A stretch of 64,000 nt of DNA from Thermococcus paralvinellae (GTDB taxonomy: Archaea; Methanobacteriota_B; Thermococci; Thermococcales; Thermococcaceae): assembly GCF_000517445.1 (NCBI RefSeq), contig NZ_CP006965.1, positions 1,154,681-1,218,680 on the forward strand, in the 5' to 3' direction. The position numbers and the translations under genes were made by a program. The notes beneath the pieces were generated by a model. That model did not search any database. It saw only the letters and a program-made list of their open reading frames with translations, and was not told where the DNA came from. Positions within the stretch are counted from its first letter, which is position 1, and each line of letters opens with the position of its first letter. Shown here piece after piece: positions 16,880 through 25,567 of the stretch.

Positions 16880-17146
16880 GTGGATGACGAAGATATGGAC
16901 CAAATTGCGTATTTTGGCGTTGGAATGTTTGTGATTTCAATGATTATATTAAGCATAGCAGATAAGTTAAGAAGTGAAATATTAAATGCTCTTGGGACAG
17001 GACTTGCCCTCGCCGGATTGATATTCTGGGGATTTGCAATTAAAGACTCGAAGACAAAGATAAGAACCTTAGTAAAGTCCCTAGTGTTGTTCTTCATACT
17101 GGGTGTGATAGCTGGAATGATTACATTTATGCTAGGATTAGATTAA
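16880..17146 (+). CDS. Small three-segment membrane protein
   Basis: About 88 residues with three hydrophobic segments (IAYFGVGMFVISMIIL, GTGLALAGLIFWGF, SLVLFFILGVIAGMITFML). The GTG at 16880 fits AGGTG with six bases of spacing; a GTG at 16871 is the alternative. No family recognised; it may be the last gene of the zinc-ribbon/propeller cluster. Confidence 0.5.
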   Translation: MDDEDMDQIAYFGVGMFVISMIILSIADKLRSEILNALGTGLALAGLIFWGFAIKDSKTKIRTLVKSLVLFFILGVIAGMITFMLGLD

Positions 17147-17397
17147 CAACATAAAGAGAACTGCCAAATCCTTATGTTGAGGACATTGGTGAGAAACAAA
17201 TACTTCAAAATTCTCCTAGATTCTCCCAGTTTTACCGCTCTATGCTAAGAGTTTGGGACTAACAACAGGCAAAAATTGGGCTTATCGTTTCAGCATAAAT
17301 TATCTATGTGTCTTTGTGAACTTCGCCTCTGGCTTTCCGGGCCAATAAAACCAATTTTATATTTCAGAAGAATAAACAGAGAAAAGCTAAAGAAAGA
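17147..17397. other. Gap between convergent genes
   Basis: No ORF or RNA gene seen. CAACATAA and TTATGTTG (17147-17180) form an eight-base inverted repeat just after the upstream stop, a possible transcript end. The rest has no recognised signal. Confidence 0.3.
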
Positions 17398-18105
17398 TTA
17401 CTTCAAAATTATCCTTGCATCAACTACAACTGCTCCTTCGCCTTCATTGTAGACAAACACCGGGTTTAGGTCCATCTCTTTTATGTAGTCTTTTAGATCG
17501 TCAACAAGCTTTGAGACTTTCAACATCATTTCCACAAGAGCTTTCATGTCAGCTGGTGGCTCTCCCCTTGCTCCAGCTAAAATTGGATAGCCCCTGATGC
17601 TCTTTATCATTGCCCAGGCATCTTTCTCCTCAATTGGGATTATTCTAAAAGTTACATCCTTGAGGATTTCAACGAAGATACCACCAAGACCGAACATTAT
17701 TGCATGTCCAAACTGAGGATCTTCAGTTACACCGATGATAACTTCTCTTCCAGGCTTGAGCATCGGAGCGACTAAAACGCCTAAGATCTCCGCATCTGGG
17801 CGGTATTTTTTAGCATTCTCGTGAATCTCCTCCCACTTCTTCTTTAGTTCTTCCTCGTTCTTGATGTTAAGAGCAACAACCTTTGCGTCGCTCTTGTGAA
17901 GTATTTGAGGTGACATCAGCTTGAGAACAACAGGATAGCCAATCTCTTTGGCATATTCGAGAGCCTCATCAAGAGTCTTTGCAAGCTTCTCATTTGGAAC
18001 AGGCAGATCATAAGCCTTCAAAACTTGCTTTGCCTCATATTCAACTAAGGCTTTTCTGCCCTTGCTCAAAACATCTTCAATAACTTTCAAAGCTTCCTCT
18101 TTCAT
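17398..18105 (-). CDS. acdB: ADP-forming acetyl-CoA synthetase, beta (ATP-grasp) subunit
   Basis: 235 residues forming an ATP-grasp domain: ALVEYEAKQVLKAYDLPVP, GYPVVLKLMSPQILHKSDA, GREVIIGVTEDPQFGHAIMFGLGG and DLNPVFVY. Together with the alpha subunit just upstream it converts acyl-CoA, ADP and phosphate to acid, ATP and CoA, the main substrate-level ATP step of peptide and sugar fermentation in Thermococcales. Which isozyme (acetyl, aryl or branched) cannot be told. The ATG at 18105 has AGTGAT before it; the upstream stop lies five bases away, so translation is coupled. Confidence 0.88.
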   Translation of the reverse strand: MKEEALKVIEDVLSKGRKALVEYEAKQVLKAYDLPVPNEKLAKTLDEALEYAKEIGYPVVLKLMSPQILHKSDAKVVALNIKNEEELKKKWEEIHENAKKYRPDAEILGVLVAPMLKPGREVIIGVTEDPQFGHAIMFGLGGIFVEILKDVTFRIIPIEEKDAWAMIKSIRGYPILAGARGEPPADMKALVEMMLKVSKLVDDLKDYIKEMDLNPVFVYNEGEGAVVVDARIILK

Positions 18106-18110
18106 AAAAA

Positions 18111-19532
18111 TCACTCCCCTTCAACCTTCTCCAGATATTTTACGTATTGAACAAGACCGGCTAAAGCCCTAACTCCCCTCTCAGGTGTTGGATATACTGG
18201 AACTCCTTTCTCCTCAAGCAGCTTTGCATAATACTCCGTCTTTTTACCACCCATTGCAACTGCCACTATTGGCTTCTCACTCTTCTTTGCATAGTCCGCT
18301 AAGATTTCAATAATTTCCTCTTCGTTAAGAAGCGGCACTTGGAAGAGAACTATTACTAGAATAGCATCAACATTCGGGTCATTTACAAAGCCTTCAATCG
18401 CAATCTTGTATCTTTGAGCGTCGGTATCTCCCACGACGTCAGTTGGGTTACCAGCGACTGCATGTGGTGGGAAGTTCTCCTTAAGGAACTTGAGAGTCTC
18501 TTCACTGAGCTGCGCCATCTTTAAGCCAAATTTAGCAACTGCATCACTTGCCATGACTCCAGCTCCACCACCATCAGTGATTATCCCAATCCTATCACCC
18601 TTTGGAAGCTTGCACTTTGCAAAGGCCTTAGCGACATCAAACATGTGCTCAAAGTCTTCAGCTCTAATTATTCCAGTTTGCTTGAAGACTGCATCGTAAA
18701 TAACATCCGCCCCTGCCAATGAACCAGTGTGTGATGAGGCAGCTTTTGCTCCATACTCAGTTCTTCCACTCTTCAGTGCAATGACGGGTTTTACTTTTGT
18801 TATCCTCTTTGCAGCTTCAATGAACTTTCTACCATCCTTAACTCCTTCAATGTAGAAAGTAACGACTTTAATTTGGTCGTCATAAATGAAGTAGTCCATT
18901 AAATCAGCATCGTCTACATCTATTTTATTACCATAGCTGACCATTTTTCCGATTCCTATCCCAGCCAAAGCAGCCCAGTCAAGCATTGCTGCTGCGAAAG
19001 CTCCACTTTGAGAAACAAAAGCTATTGGGCCGCTCTTTGGCCTGTCCATTTTTTCTTCTGGTAAAAAAACAGTGTCTACACCTGTGTCTGGAACATAAAC
19101 ACCAACACAGTTTGGCCCAATAATTCTAATTCCGTTTGCCTTTGCTATTTCATAGATCTCCTTCTCTAGTTTTTTCCCTTCCTCACCAAGCTCTCCAAAA
19201 CCACCTGTTATTATGATAACTGCTTTGATACCTTTTTCTGCAATGTCCTTCATTGTGGCTGGGACAAATGGTGCAGGAATAGAGATGACAGCTAAGTCTG
19301 TGTCGTCAGGAAGTTCTTTAACACTCTTATAGACTTTATATCCATCGATTTCATCAAGCTTTGGATTTACGGGGTAAATATTGCCTTTGAAGATCCCAAG
19401 CTCTTTGTTCCTCTTGAAGTTCTCAAAAATGACGTTTCCAACCTTTCCTTTTTTGTTCGTTGCTCCGATAATAGCAACTGCCTTTGGTTCAAAAAAAGGT
19501 TTTAATTCTTCAACGATTTTTGGCGTTTCCAT
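18111..19532 (-). CDS. acdA: ADP-forming acetyl-CoA synthetase, alpha subunit
   Basis: 473 residues: CoA-binding Rossmann domain (PKAVAIIGATNKKGKVGN), then two succinyl-CoA-ligase-like domains. The phosphorylated histidine lies in SSHTGSLAGAD, and GPNCVGVY and SQSGAFAAAMLDWAA mark the CoA/phosphate site. It forms the heterotetramer with the beta subunit encoded immediately downstream. ATG at 19532 follows AAGGTGATAGAA; a GTG nine bases earlier is inside that site. The order alpha then beta in one transcript differs from the archaeal cases where the two subunits lie apart. Confidence 0.9.
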   Translation of the reverse strand: METPKIVEELKPFFEPKAVAIIGATNKKGKVGNVIFENFKRNKELGIFKGNIYPVNPKLDEIDGYKVYKSVKELPDDTDLAVISIPAPFVPATMKDIAEKGIKAVIIITGGFGELGEEGKKLEKEIYEIAKANGIRIIGPNCVGVYVPDTGVDTVFLPEEKMDRPKSGPIAFVSQSGAFAAAMLDWAALAGIGIGKMVSYGNKIDVDDADLMDYFIYDDQIKVVTFYIEGVKDGRKFIEAAKRITKVKPVIALKSGRTEYGAKAASSHTGSLAGADVIYDAVFKQTGIIRAEDFEHMFDVAKAFAKCKLPKGDRIGIITDGGGAGVMASDAVAKFGLKMAQLSEETLKFLKENFPPHAVAGNPTDVVGDTDAQRYKIAIEGFVNDPNVDAILVIVLFQVPLLNEEEIIEILADYAKKSEKPIVAVAMGGKKTEYYAKLLEEKGVPVYPTPERGVRALAGLVQYVKYLEKVEGE

Positions 19533-19699
19533 TTCTATCACCTTCAGTTAAAAACTTTCGTTGAATAAGGCATACTTTCGAAGCTTTTTCCAATTAACTT
19601 TCTTCCTTTCGCTGTATAAAAGTTTTATGTATGTCAAATAGAATCCTTGATGAATTAGAAACTACATTAATGATAGTAATTTGGAAGAAATACCCAGAA

Positions 19700-20464
19700 C
19701 TATTTTAGGTAACTTTTCAAAAATTCAAAGCTCTTTTTAAAATCATCCAAACTTCTGACTTCTAAACTCCATGTAATGTCCTTAGGCAATACTTTGAGCA
19801 CATCATCCCAGGGTATTACTCCATCGCCAAGCGCTAAGTGAGAATCACTCTCTCCATTGTTATCATGTAGATGAATGTGAATTATCCTGTCTCCTAAAAG
19901 TTCCAAAAATTCTATATAATTTTTGGTTACTGTGTATAAATGCCCCACATCAAAAGTAACATATAGATTTGTGCCATCAATTAGCTCATATATCCTCTCA
20001 GCAGTTTGACCATCTAAAATTGGGAATTTTGGCATATTTTCAAGAGCAACTTTAATCCCTATTTTTTCAGCGACTCTGTCAATTTCTTCTAAAGAGCGTT
20101 TGTGAACTTTTTCATAAGCTTTTGGGAATTTTGAGCTTAGTGGCGAATAATGTCCTGGATGAAGAACAACCAAGAGAGAACCCATTTCATGTGCAATTTC
20201 AAGAGTTTCAAAGATTATTTCAAGCGTTACTCTTCGAAGCTTTTCATTGAGTGCACCAATATTTAAGTCGCTGAAGGGAGCATGAATAACGTTTTTCATG
20301 CCATAACTCTCTAGAGATTCAAGATGAAGCTTATAGTTGTATTTGTCCAATAGATGGTACCCTTCATTCATTATTTCGACAAAGTCTAAAGGGAATTCTC
20401 TAAATTTGTATAGAGCTACTCCCAAACTTTTGTCAAATAATACATATGTTGAGACTCCTATCAA
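19700..20464 (-). CDS. Sugar phosphate isomerase/epimerase-like TIM barrel protein
   Basis: About 254 residues of the xylose-isomerase-like/AP-endonuclease-2 family. Metal-site residues are visible in VVLHPGHYSP, VALENMPK, VTFDVGHLY, IHIHLHDNNGESDSH and WSLEVRS. The family includes sugar epimerases and endonuclease IV; lack of the full set of endonuclease IV zinc ligands makes a sugar or polyol isomerase more likely. A TTG start at 20464 fits AGGTGG with five bases of spacing; the GTG at 20473 is the alternative. It begins right behind the stop of the transporter gene. Confidence 0.7.
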   Translation of the reverse strand: MIGVSTYVLFDKSLGVALYKFREFPLDFVEIMNEGYHLLDKYNYKLHLESLESYGMKNVIHAPFSDLNIGALNEKLRRVTLEIIFETLEIAHEMGSLLVVLHPGHYSPLSSKFPKAYEKVHKRSLEEIDRVAEKIGIKVALENMPKFPILDGQTAERIYELIDGTNLYVTFDVGHLYTVTKNYIEFLELLGDRIIHIHLHDNNGESDSHLALGDGVIPWDDVLKVLPKDITWSLEVRSLDDFKKSFEFLKSYLK

Positions 20465-20465
20465 T

Positions 20466-21641
20466 TTAACCACCTACAATGAGTTTCGCTATTAAAACCG
20501 CATATAGAGTTCCAAAAATATCACTGTTATTTGAAATGAGTGGAATCGCGACATTATCTGGGTCTATATTCTTCTTAAAGAGGAAGTATGAAATCGTGTA
20601 GGAGTAAAGCATTATAAAGAGAGCCATAAAAGGATAGGTTAATGCCAAAGCATAGATTGGCTTCACACTTATCCCCAAAGTTAAGCTTGCAACCACAATG
20701 CCAAAGAGGTTTATCAGCAACCCAATTATTGGAGTTGTTGCAAAAAGAGCTAAAATTTCCAAAAATGGCTCTAGTGAAAAGAACTTATCAATCTCGCCCA
20801 GATGAAGCTTTGTTGAAGTTTTTGCAGCTATGACTGAACCATAGTTTCCAAAGCTGCTCAGCAGGGAGGGATATGCAAATCCCAAAATTATGGATGCTTG
20901 GATTAAGTGACTGAACTTTTCAAGAGTAAATCCAGATATTAGCGAAAGCAGAGCTAAGAGCGTGATTATAATAAAGAGTTCCTTGAATTCCAAAAGTTCT
21001 GCCCTCCTTATTTTGCTGATATCCACCAGTAGAATCAAAAGTCCAATAAGAAGAAGATTTGATATCCAAAATGCCAGCTTAAAGGACTCCAGAATTAGAA
21101 TGAACATAATCAGCGAAGGAATCGTAAGCAAATCTCCCATAGAGGCAACTAAAGGGGCAGCAACGCTATCTGGATCAGTTCCTCTTTTAAAAGAGAATAT
21201 CGTCACAAATGCTGTAAAATATCCTAATAACAACGATACTAAAATTGTAGAACTAATAACTATGAGCAGAATTTGTAATGTATGGTAACGTATGCCTTTA
21301 ATCATACCGATGAACCACAAAATAGTAACGGGTATCAAGGAGAGAATCATTGCAATTACAATATTTCTTAAAACTTTTTTTTCTCGAATTTTCGGTTCTA
21401 AATCACCCAAATAGAGCATTGTTGAAAATCGAGACGCCATTGAACCGAAAACATTCCCCCTCAATCCCATCATTCCAGGAAGAATTACCAAGATACCGGG
21501 ATAAGTAGAACGAATCTTGTTGAAATATTTACCTAGAAAAGTCCCCCCAAAGAACCCGATTATCAATGAAACTATTAGTGATGCCAACGTTGCAGTGTAT
21601 GCTTCTCTCAACTTTTCTTTCAAGTCCAAAAGGACTGTCAT
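20466..21641 (-). CDS. SLC41/MgtE-type divalent cation transporter, two fused repeats
   Basis: About 391 residues, roughly ten membrane segments. Two copies of the MgtE membrane-domain signature are fused: PGMMGLRGNVFGSMASRF with RGTDPDSVAAPLVASMGDL in the first half, and GNYGSVIAAKTST with KNIDPDNVAIPLISNNSD in the second. The DP-D-A/V-PL motifs line the ion path. Unlike bacterial MgtE there is no cytoplasmic N or CBS domain, as in animal SLC41. Mg2+ is the likely cargo. ATG at 21641 follows GGGTGAGG. Confidence 0.78.
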   Translation of the reverse strand: MTVLLDLKEKLREAYTATLASLIVSLIIGFFGGTFLGKYFNKIRSTYPGILVILPGMMGLRGNVFGSMASRFSTMLYLGDLEPKIREKKVLRNIVIAMILSLIPVTILWFIGMIKGIRYHTLQILLIVISSTILVSLLLGYFTAFVTIFSFKRGTDPDSVAAPLVASMGDLLTIPSLIMFILILESFKLAFWISNLLLIGLLILLVDISKIRRAELLEFKELFIIITLLALLSLISGFTLEKFSHLIQASIILGFAYPSLLSSFGNYGSVIAAKTSTKLHLGEIDKFFSLEPFLEILALFATTPIIGLLINLFGIVVASLTLGISVKPIYALALTYPFMALFIMLYSYTISYFLFKKNIDPDNVAIPLISNNSDIFGTLYAVLIAKLIVGG

Positions 21642-21717
21642 CGCCCTCACCCTCCATCTCTGGCACCTCCTATCTTATCATTTTGGAATCAACAATTAGG
21701 TATATAAAATTTCTCGA

Positions 21718-22437
21718 CTAAGTTTTTCTTATCTCTTCATCACTAATAAGGTCTTTTGCATATGGGCAGAGTGTTTTTAGAGGACATTCATTACATTTTG
21801 GGCTTATTGGACGACAGATTGCTTTTCCATGATCAACCATAGCATGGTTTACATAAATCCACAACTCTTTGGGAATTAGCTTCATGAGATACTCCTCAAC
21901 TTTTTCGGGTGAAACTTTAGGAGGAGCTAAGCCTAGACGTTTGCTTATTCTATTCACATGAGTATCAACGGGAATTGCCTGATATCCGAAACCATAAGCT
22001 AAAACAATGTTTGCGCATTTTCTTCCAATACCCGGCAGTTTAACAAGTCCCTCTAATGTATCAGGAACCTTTCCGCCGTATTTTTCCAGAATTATTCGGG
22101 AACATTCAACAATCCATTTTCCTTTGTTTTTCCAAAGACCGACGCCATTCTCTTTTAGGAGTTTCTGAACATCTTCAACTCTGGCATTTGCCAGATCGTG
22201 AATTGTGGGATATTTTCTGAAAAGAGCCTCACTAGCTTTATCTGTTGTCTCGTCCTTGTTTCTCTGGGAAATTATGCATCTAATTAAAGTGAAAAATGGA
22301 TCTCCTTGTAGAATCTCGCTCATACTCTTACGGGGATACATCTCCATCAGTTTTTTTACAATCTTAACTGCTCTTTCTTTCTTTTCTTCCCAGCTCTCCT
22401 CAAAAGTGAATGAGCCTAATCCTTTTTCCATTTTCAT
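21718..22437 (-). CDS. nth: Endonuclease III-type DNA glycosylase/AP lyase
   Basis: 239 residues with helix-hairpin-helix LPGIGRKCANIVLAYGF, the catalytic lysine in GRK, the aspartate in PVDTHVNRISKRLGL and a C-terminal [4Fe-4S] ligand set C-X6-C-X2-C-X5-C (CRPISPKCNECPLKTLC). It removes oxidised pyrimidines and cleaves at the abasic site. ATG at 22437 follows GGTGAT, and the first 38 bases overlap the end of the upstream gene in another frame, so the two are coupled. Confidence 0.93.
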   Translation of the reverse strand: MKMEKGLGSFTFEESWEEKKERAVKIVKKLMEMYPRKSMSEILQGDPFFTLIRCIISQRNKDETTDKASEALFRKYPTIHDLANARVEDVQKLLKENGVGLWKNKGKWIVECSRIILEKYGGKVPDTLEGLVKLPGIGRKCANIVLAYGFGYQAIPVDTHVNRISKRLGLAPPKVSPEKVEEYLMKLIPKELWIYVNHAMVDHGKAICRPISPKCNECPLKTLCPYAKDLISDEEIRKT

Positions 22438-22834
22438 AAACTATCACCAGCGTGTTTTTAGTTCCCCTAACTTCTTTAAGTCCTTCGAATTTTTCGTTAT
22501 AAATCTTGTGTCCATTTTCACTCAAGACTAAGACCTCATCCTCAAAAAGGATTACAATGTTCCTTTCTACCAATATAACGTTCTTAATGACTTTGTCAAA
22601 TTCGAAATCCAAAATTAGTTCTTTTCCAGATGAAAGCTCTATTTTTGTATCTTCCTTCACTTTAAACTCCTTAGGTTCTGCATAAATTACCTCAAACTTT
22701 AATGGCTTTCCCAATAAGTCAATCTCAATAATCTCTCCCTCTTTAATTTCTCTACCCTTTATTTTTGTCTTTAAAATATCAACAAACTCTGGGGGGAGTT
22801 CTACTTCAAAGAGAGGTTTAAGAACTAGCTTCAT
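22400..22834 (-). CDS. Unknown beta-rich protein with a double-psi-barrel-like N-terminus
   Basis: 144 residues. Residues ~15-70 (REIKEGEIIEIDLLGKPLKF, then VKEDTKIEL) recall the N-terminal substrate-binding domain of CDC48/VAT ATPases, but no ATPase part is present. The second half is short beta repeats (NVILVERNIVILFEDEVLVL) like one or two propeller blades. The 38-base overlap with nth suggests coupled expression; whether it works in DNA repair is unknown. Confidence 0.55.
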   Translation of the reverse strand: MKLVLKPLFEVELPPEFVDILKTKIKGREIKEGEIIEIDLLGKPLKFEVIYAEPKEFKVKEDTKIELSSGKELILDFEFDKVIKNVILVERNIVILFEDEVLVLSENGHKIYNEKFEGLKEVRGTKNTLVIVYENGKRIRLIHF

Positions 22835-22938
22835 TTCACATCCCTAATAAAAATAATCCCGACCACACTTAAAAGAATATTCATCTTTCAATATGCTCTG
22901 AAGATATCCTTGTACTCCAGCCATACAAACTTACCGAA

Positions 22939-22976
22939 AGATTTATAACGTCAAATATATCTGACGATATATCAGG
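22939..22976 (+). promoter_or_regulatory. Promoter and overlapping operator of the padR-ABC operon
   Basis: A TATA box in AAAGATTTATAACG (to 22950) is followed by CGTCA-N8-TGACG (22949-22966) and CTGA-N7-TCAG (22961-22975) with GATATATC in its centre. Nested inverted repeats over the transcription start are what an autorepressing PadR protein needs. AGGTGAT before the ATG closes the region. Confidence 0.55.
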
Positions 22977-22983
22977 TGATATT

Positions 22984-23448
22984 ATGGAACCACCAGTTAA
23001 AAAATTCAAAGGCTCACTTAAGTTGATCATACTAAATTTCCTTAAAGAGGAGCCCTTGCATGGATATGGGATAATGCAGAGATTAAGTGAGTTCTTCAAA
23101 GACTATACTCCAAGTCCTGGAGTTGTATATCCAATATTGGCAAGTCTGAAACGCTCTGGATACATTGAGACAGTTAGTGAAGGCAAAAGAGACAAAAAAG
23201 TCTACAAAATTACAGAAAAAGGATTGGAGTATCTGGAGAAAAACAGAGAAGAGCTGGAAAGGATTCTTAGGCATATCAAGACGAGAGCAGAATTTCTTGA
23301 TAGAGGTGGGAGAGAGCTTAGAGATGCCATTATTCTTGCTGTCAGAAAGCTCCCAGAACTGAATGAGAAGCAGAAAAGAGAGCTTGAAGAAATTATGAGA
23401 GAGTGTGCAAAGAAAATCAGATTCATAGTAGAATTCGGAGGTGAATAA
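22984..23448 (+). CDS. PadR family transcription regulator
   Basis: 154 residues. Winged helix: LKLIILNFLKEEPLHGYGIM, SPGVVYPILASLKRSGYIE, then a Lys-rich wing, followed by a C-terminal helix for dimerisation (NEKQKRELEEIMRECAKK). PadR proteins commonly repress neighbouring multidrug exporters. It stands first in an operon with an ABC-2 exporter, whose ATPase starts two bases after its stop, so self-repression and relief by an exported compound is the likely scheme. Confidence 0.88.
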   Translation: MEPPVKKFKGSLKLIILNFLKEEPLHGYGIMQRLSEFFKDYTPSPGVVYPILASLKRSGYIETVSEGKRDKKVYKITEKGLEYLEKNREELERILRHIKTRAEFLDRGGRELRDAIILAVRKLPELNEKQKRELEEIMRECAKKIRFIVEFGGE

Positions 23449-23449
23449 A

Positions 23450-24442
23450 ATGGAATATGCAATAATAGCGGATAATCTAGTGAAAAAGTATGGGGATTTC
23501 ACGGCTGTTAAAGGTGTTTCATTTAAAGTTAAGAAGGGAGAGATTTTTGCATTCCTAGGCCCTAATGGAGCTGGGAAAACAACCACAATTCATATGCTAG
23601 TTACACTACTAAGACCAACATCAGGAAATGCCACTGTTGCTGGATATGACATAATCAAAGAATCTCACGAAGTCAGGAAAAAGATTGGAATAGTTTTTCA
23701 GGATCCAAGCTTGGATAGAGAGCTAACAGCCTATGAGAACATGTACATCCATGGAAAGATATACGGGCTAAGTGGGGACAAACTGAAGAAGAAAATCATA
23801 GAGATGCTGAAATTTGTCGAGCTTGAGGAGTTCAAAGACAGACAGGTGAAGTTTTTCAGCGGCGGAATGCAGAGAAGACTTGAAATTGCGAGGGCTTTGA
23901 TTCATGAGCCAGAAGTCCTCTTCTTGGACGAGCCGACGATAGGATTAGATCCGCAGACGAGAGCTCACATCTGGGAGTACATAAAAAGAATGAAGGAAGA
24001 ACATGAAATGACAATTTTCCTAACAACACACTACATGGATGAAGCAGAGCAACTAGCTGACAGGATAGCAATCATTGACCATGGAAAAATCATAGCAGAG
24101 GGAACATCTGAAGAGCTCAAAAAGCTCGTCGGAAATGACGTCATTTACATCAGGATAGCGAACGGAAAAGAAGGGATAAAATGCCTAAATGCCGATTTCA
24201 TAAGAGGCTGTAAGGTTCTTCCCGATGGAAGGGTTAGACTCGAAGTTGTGAATGCTGCTGAAGCTCTGCCAAAGCTCTTTGAACTTGCTCAGCAATACGG
24301 CGTCAAAATCTTGGAAGTCACATACCACAGACCAACACTCAATGACGTGTTCTTGTATCTAACGGGTAGAGAACTAAGAGAAGAGAGTGCAAGCGGTTTT
24401 GATATGGCAAAAATAGCAGTCAGAAGGAGGTATATGAGATGA
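23450..24442 (+). CDS. ABC-2 type exporter, ATP-binding subunit (DrrA-like)
   Basis: 330 residues. Walker A GPNGAGKTT, Q-loop VFQDPSLD, signature FSGGMQRRLEIARAL, Walker B VLFLDEPTIGLD and switch histidine in LTTHYMDEAE. A C-terminal domain as in daunorubicin-resistance ATPases follows. Partner of the permease that overlaps it by four bases. The ATG at 23450 follows GGAGGTGA; a GTG at 23441 lies inside that site. Substrate unknown; drug, lipid or polysaccharide are all possible. Confidence 0.9.
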   Translation: MEYAIIADNLVKKYGDFTAVKGVSFKVKKGEIFAFLGPNGAGKTTTIHMLVTLLRPTSGNATVAGYDIIKESHEVRKKIGIVFQDPSLDRELTAYENMYIHGKIYGLSGDKLKKKIIEMLKFVELEEFKDRQVKFFSGGMQRRLEIARALIHEPEVLFLDEPTIGLDPQTRAHIWEYIKRMKEEHEMTIFLTTHYMDEAEQLADRIAIIDHGKIIAEGTSEELKKLVGNDVIYIRIANGKEGIKCLNADFIRGCKVLPDGRVRLEVVNAAEALPKLFELAQQYGVKILEVTYHRPTLNDVFLYLTGRELREESASGFDMAKIAVRRRYMR

Positions 24443-25248
24443 AAGCTTTTACGACAATGGCATATAGACAGATTAAAAGATTCTTCAGAGCTAAATCAAG
24501 AGTCATAGGAATGTTTGTGAATCCTTTAATGTGGCTTATATTCTTCGGACTAGGATGGAGCAAAGTCTTTAACTTCCCAATGGCGAGTGCACTCTTTGGA
24601 GGTGTTGACTACCTCTCATTTCTTGCACCTGGTATAACAGCAATGACCATCTTCAACGCAAGCTTCATAGCCGGAATAAGCGTCATCTGGGACAAGCAGT
24701 TTGGATTCCTCAAAGAGATTTTAGTTGCTCCAGCATCAAGGAAAGAGGCTATAACCGGCAGAATAATGGGAGACGCAATAATGGCCGTTCTTCAAGGACT
24801 GATTATCCTTTTACTGACCTTCACCATAGCAAGCAATCTTAAGTTTTCCGGTGTGTTGCCAATAATATTCATAGGCCTCCTGCTTGCAATAGCATTCTCA
24901 AGCTTTGGTGTCAGTTTGGCATTGAGAATGACGAGCATGGAAGGATTCCAAATGATAATGAGCTTTCTAATGCTGCCCCTCATGTTCCTTAGCGGAGCAT
25001 TTTATCCGGTTGAGACAATGCCAACATGGATGCAATACTTAGCTTACATCAACCCATTAACTTACGCTGTTGATGCAGCAAGGCATGTACTGGTCAATGC
25101 ACCAGCAACAACAGCTTCAATACCCGGCATGCCAGCAGTTTCATTAACAAGATTTTCACTGACGACAGACATTGGAGTTCTGGCAGCTCTAGCCCTAGCA
25201 TTCCTAGTAATAGCAATGATTTCATTTGAAAGGGCAACAATTGAGTGA
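24439..25248 (+). CDS. ABC-2 type exporter, permease subunit
   Basis: 269 residues with six hydrophobic segments and the ABC-2 signature region around MLPLMFLSGAFYPVETMPTW, just before the last helices. N-terminal amphipathic stretch AYRQIKRFFRAKSRV is typical. ATGA overlap with the ATPase gene. The pair would form a dimeric exporter in the cytoplasmic membrane, under the PadR gene. Confidence 0.88.
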   Translation: MKAFTTMAYRQIKRFFRAKSRVIGMFVNPLMWLIFFGLGWSKVFNFPMASALFGGVDYLSFLAPGITAMTIFNASFIAGISVIWDKQFGFLKEILVAPASRKEAITGRIMGDAIMAVLQGLIILLLTFTIASNLKFSGVLPIIFIGLLLAIAFSSFGVSLALRMTSMEGFQMIMSFLMLPLMFLSGAFYPVETMPTWMQYLAYINPLTYAVDAARHVLVNAPATTASIPGMPAVSLTRFSLTTDIGVLAALALAFLVIAMISFERATIE

Positions 25249-25258
25249 GGTGTTAAAA

Positions 25259-25567
25259 ATGAATAGACAAAAACTGACTATGATTTGTGTCACTCTAGCT
25301 GGACTGATCTTTATTCCTTCAGTCTTTTTCAACAAGCCACTCTTTGCATTAGTTGGGGCATTCTTTGACTGGCTTCCATTGCCAACAGGATGGATGAAAG
25401 TGGAAAAAGAAATTAACAGAACATTCCTCAAGCTCCATGTAATTGTAACACTAATAGCATATGTAATCTTTATAGCCTGGCTTATTAAGGGAGCAGCAAT
25501 AGTTGGCTTTGCATTCCTTGAGGTCTGGTGGTTAGCAGTAATCTTTGGGGTTTTTATAAACTATTAA
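25259..25567 (+). CDS. Small membrane protein at the end of the exporter operon
   Basis: 102 residues with three hydrophobic segments (LTMICVTLAGLIFIPSVFF, LHVIVTLIAYVIFIAWL, IVGFAFLEVWWLAVIFGVF). The ATG at 25259 sits behind GAGGTG, ten bases after the permease stop. No family recognised; it may be an accessory of the exporter. Its last four bases overlap the end of pgk on the other strand. Confidence 0.6.
   Translation: MNRQKLTMICVTLAGLIFIPSVFFNKPLFALVGAFFDWLPLPTGWMKVEKEINRTFLKLHVIVTLIAYVIFIAWLIKGAAIVGFAFLEVWWLAVIFGVFINY

Noticed and set aside
16208-16903. Long open frame on the strand opposite the propeller gene
   Set aside because: It mirrors the codon bias of the plus-strand repeats, has no ribosome site and reads as low-complexity Ser/Thr/Leu.
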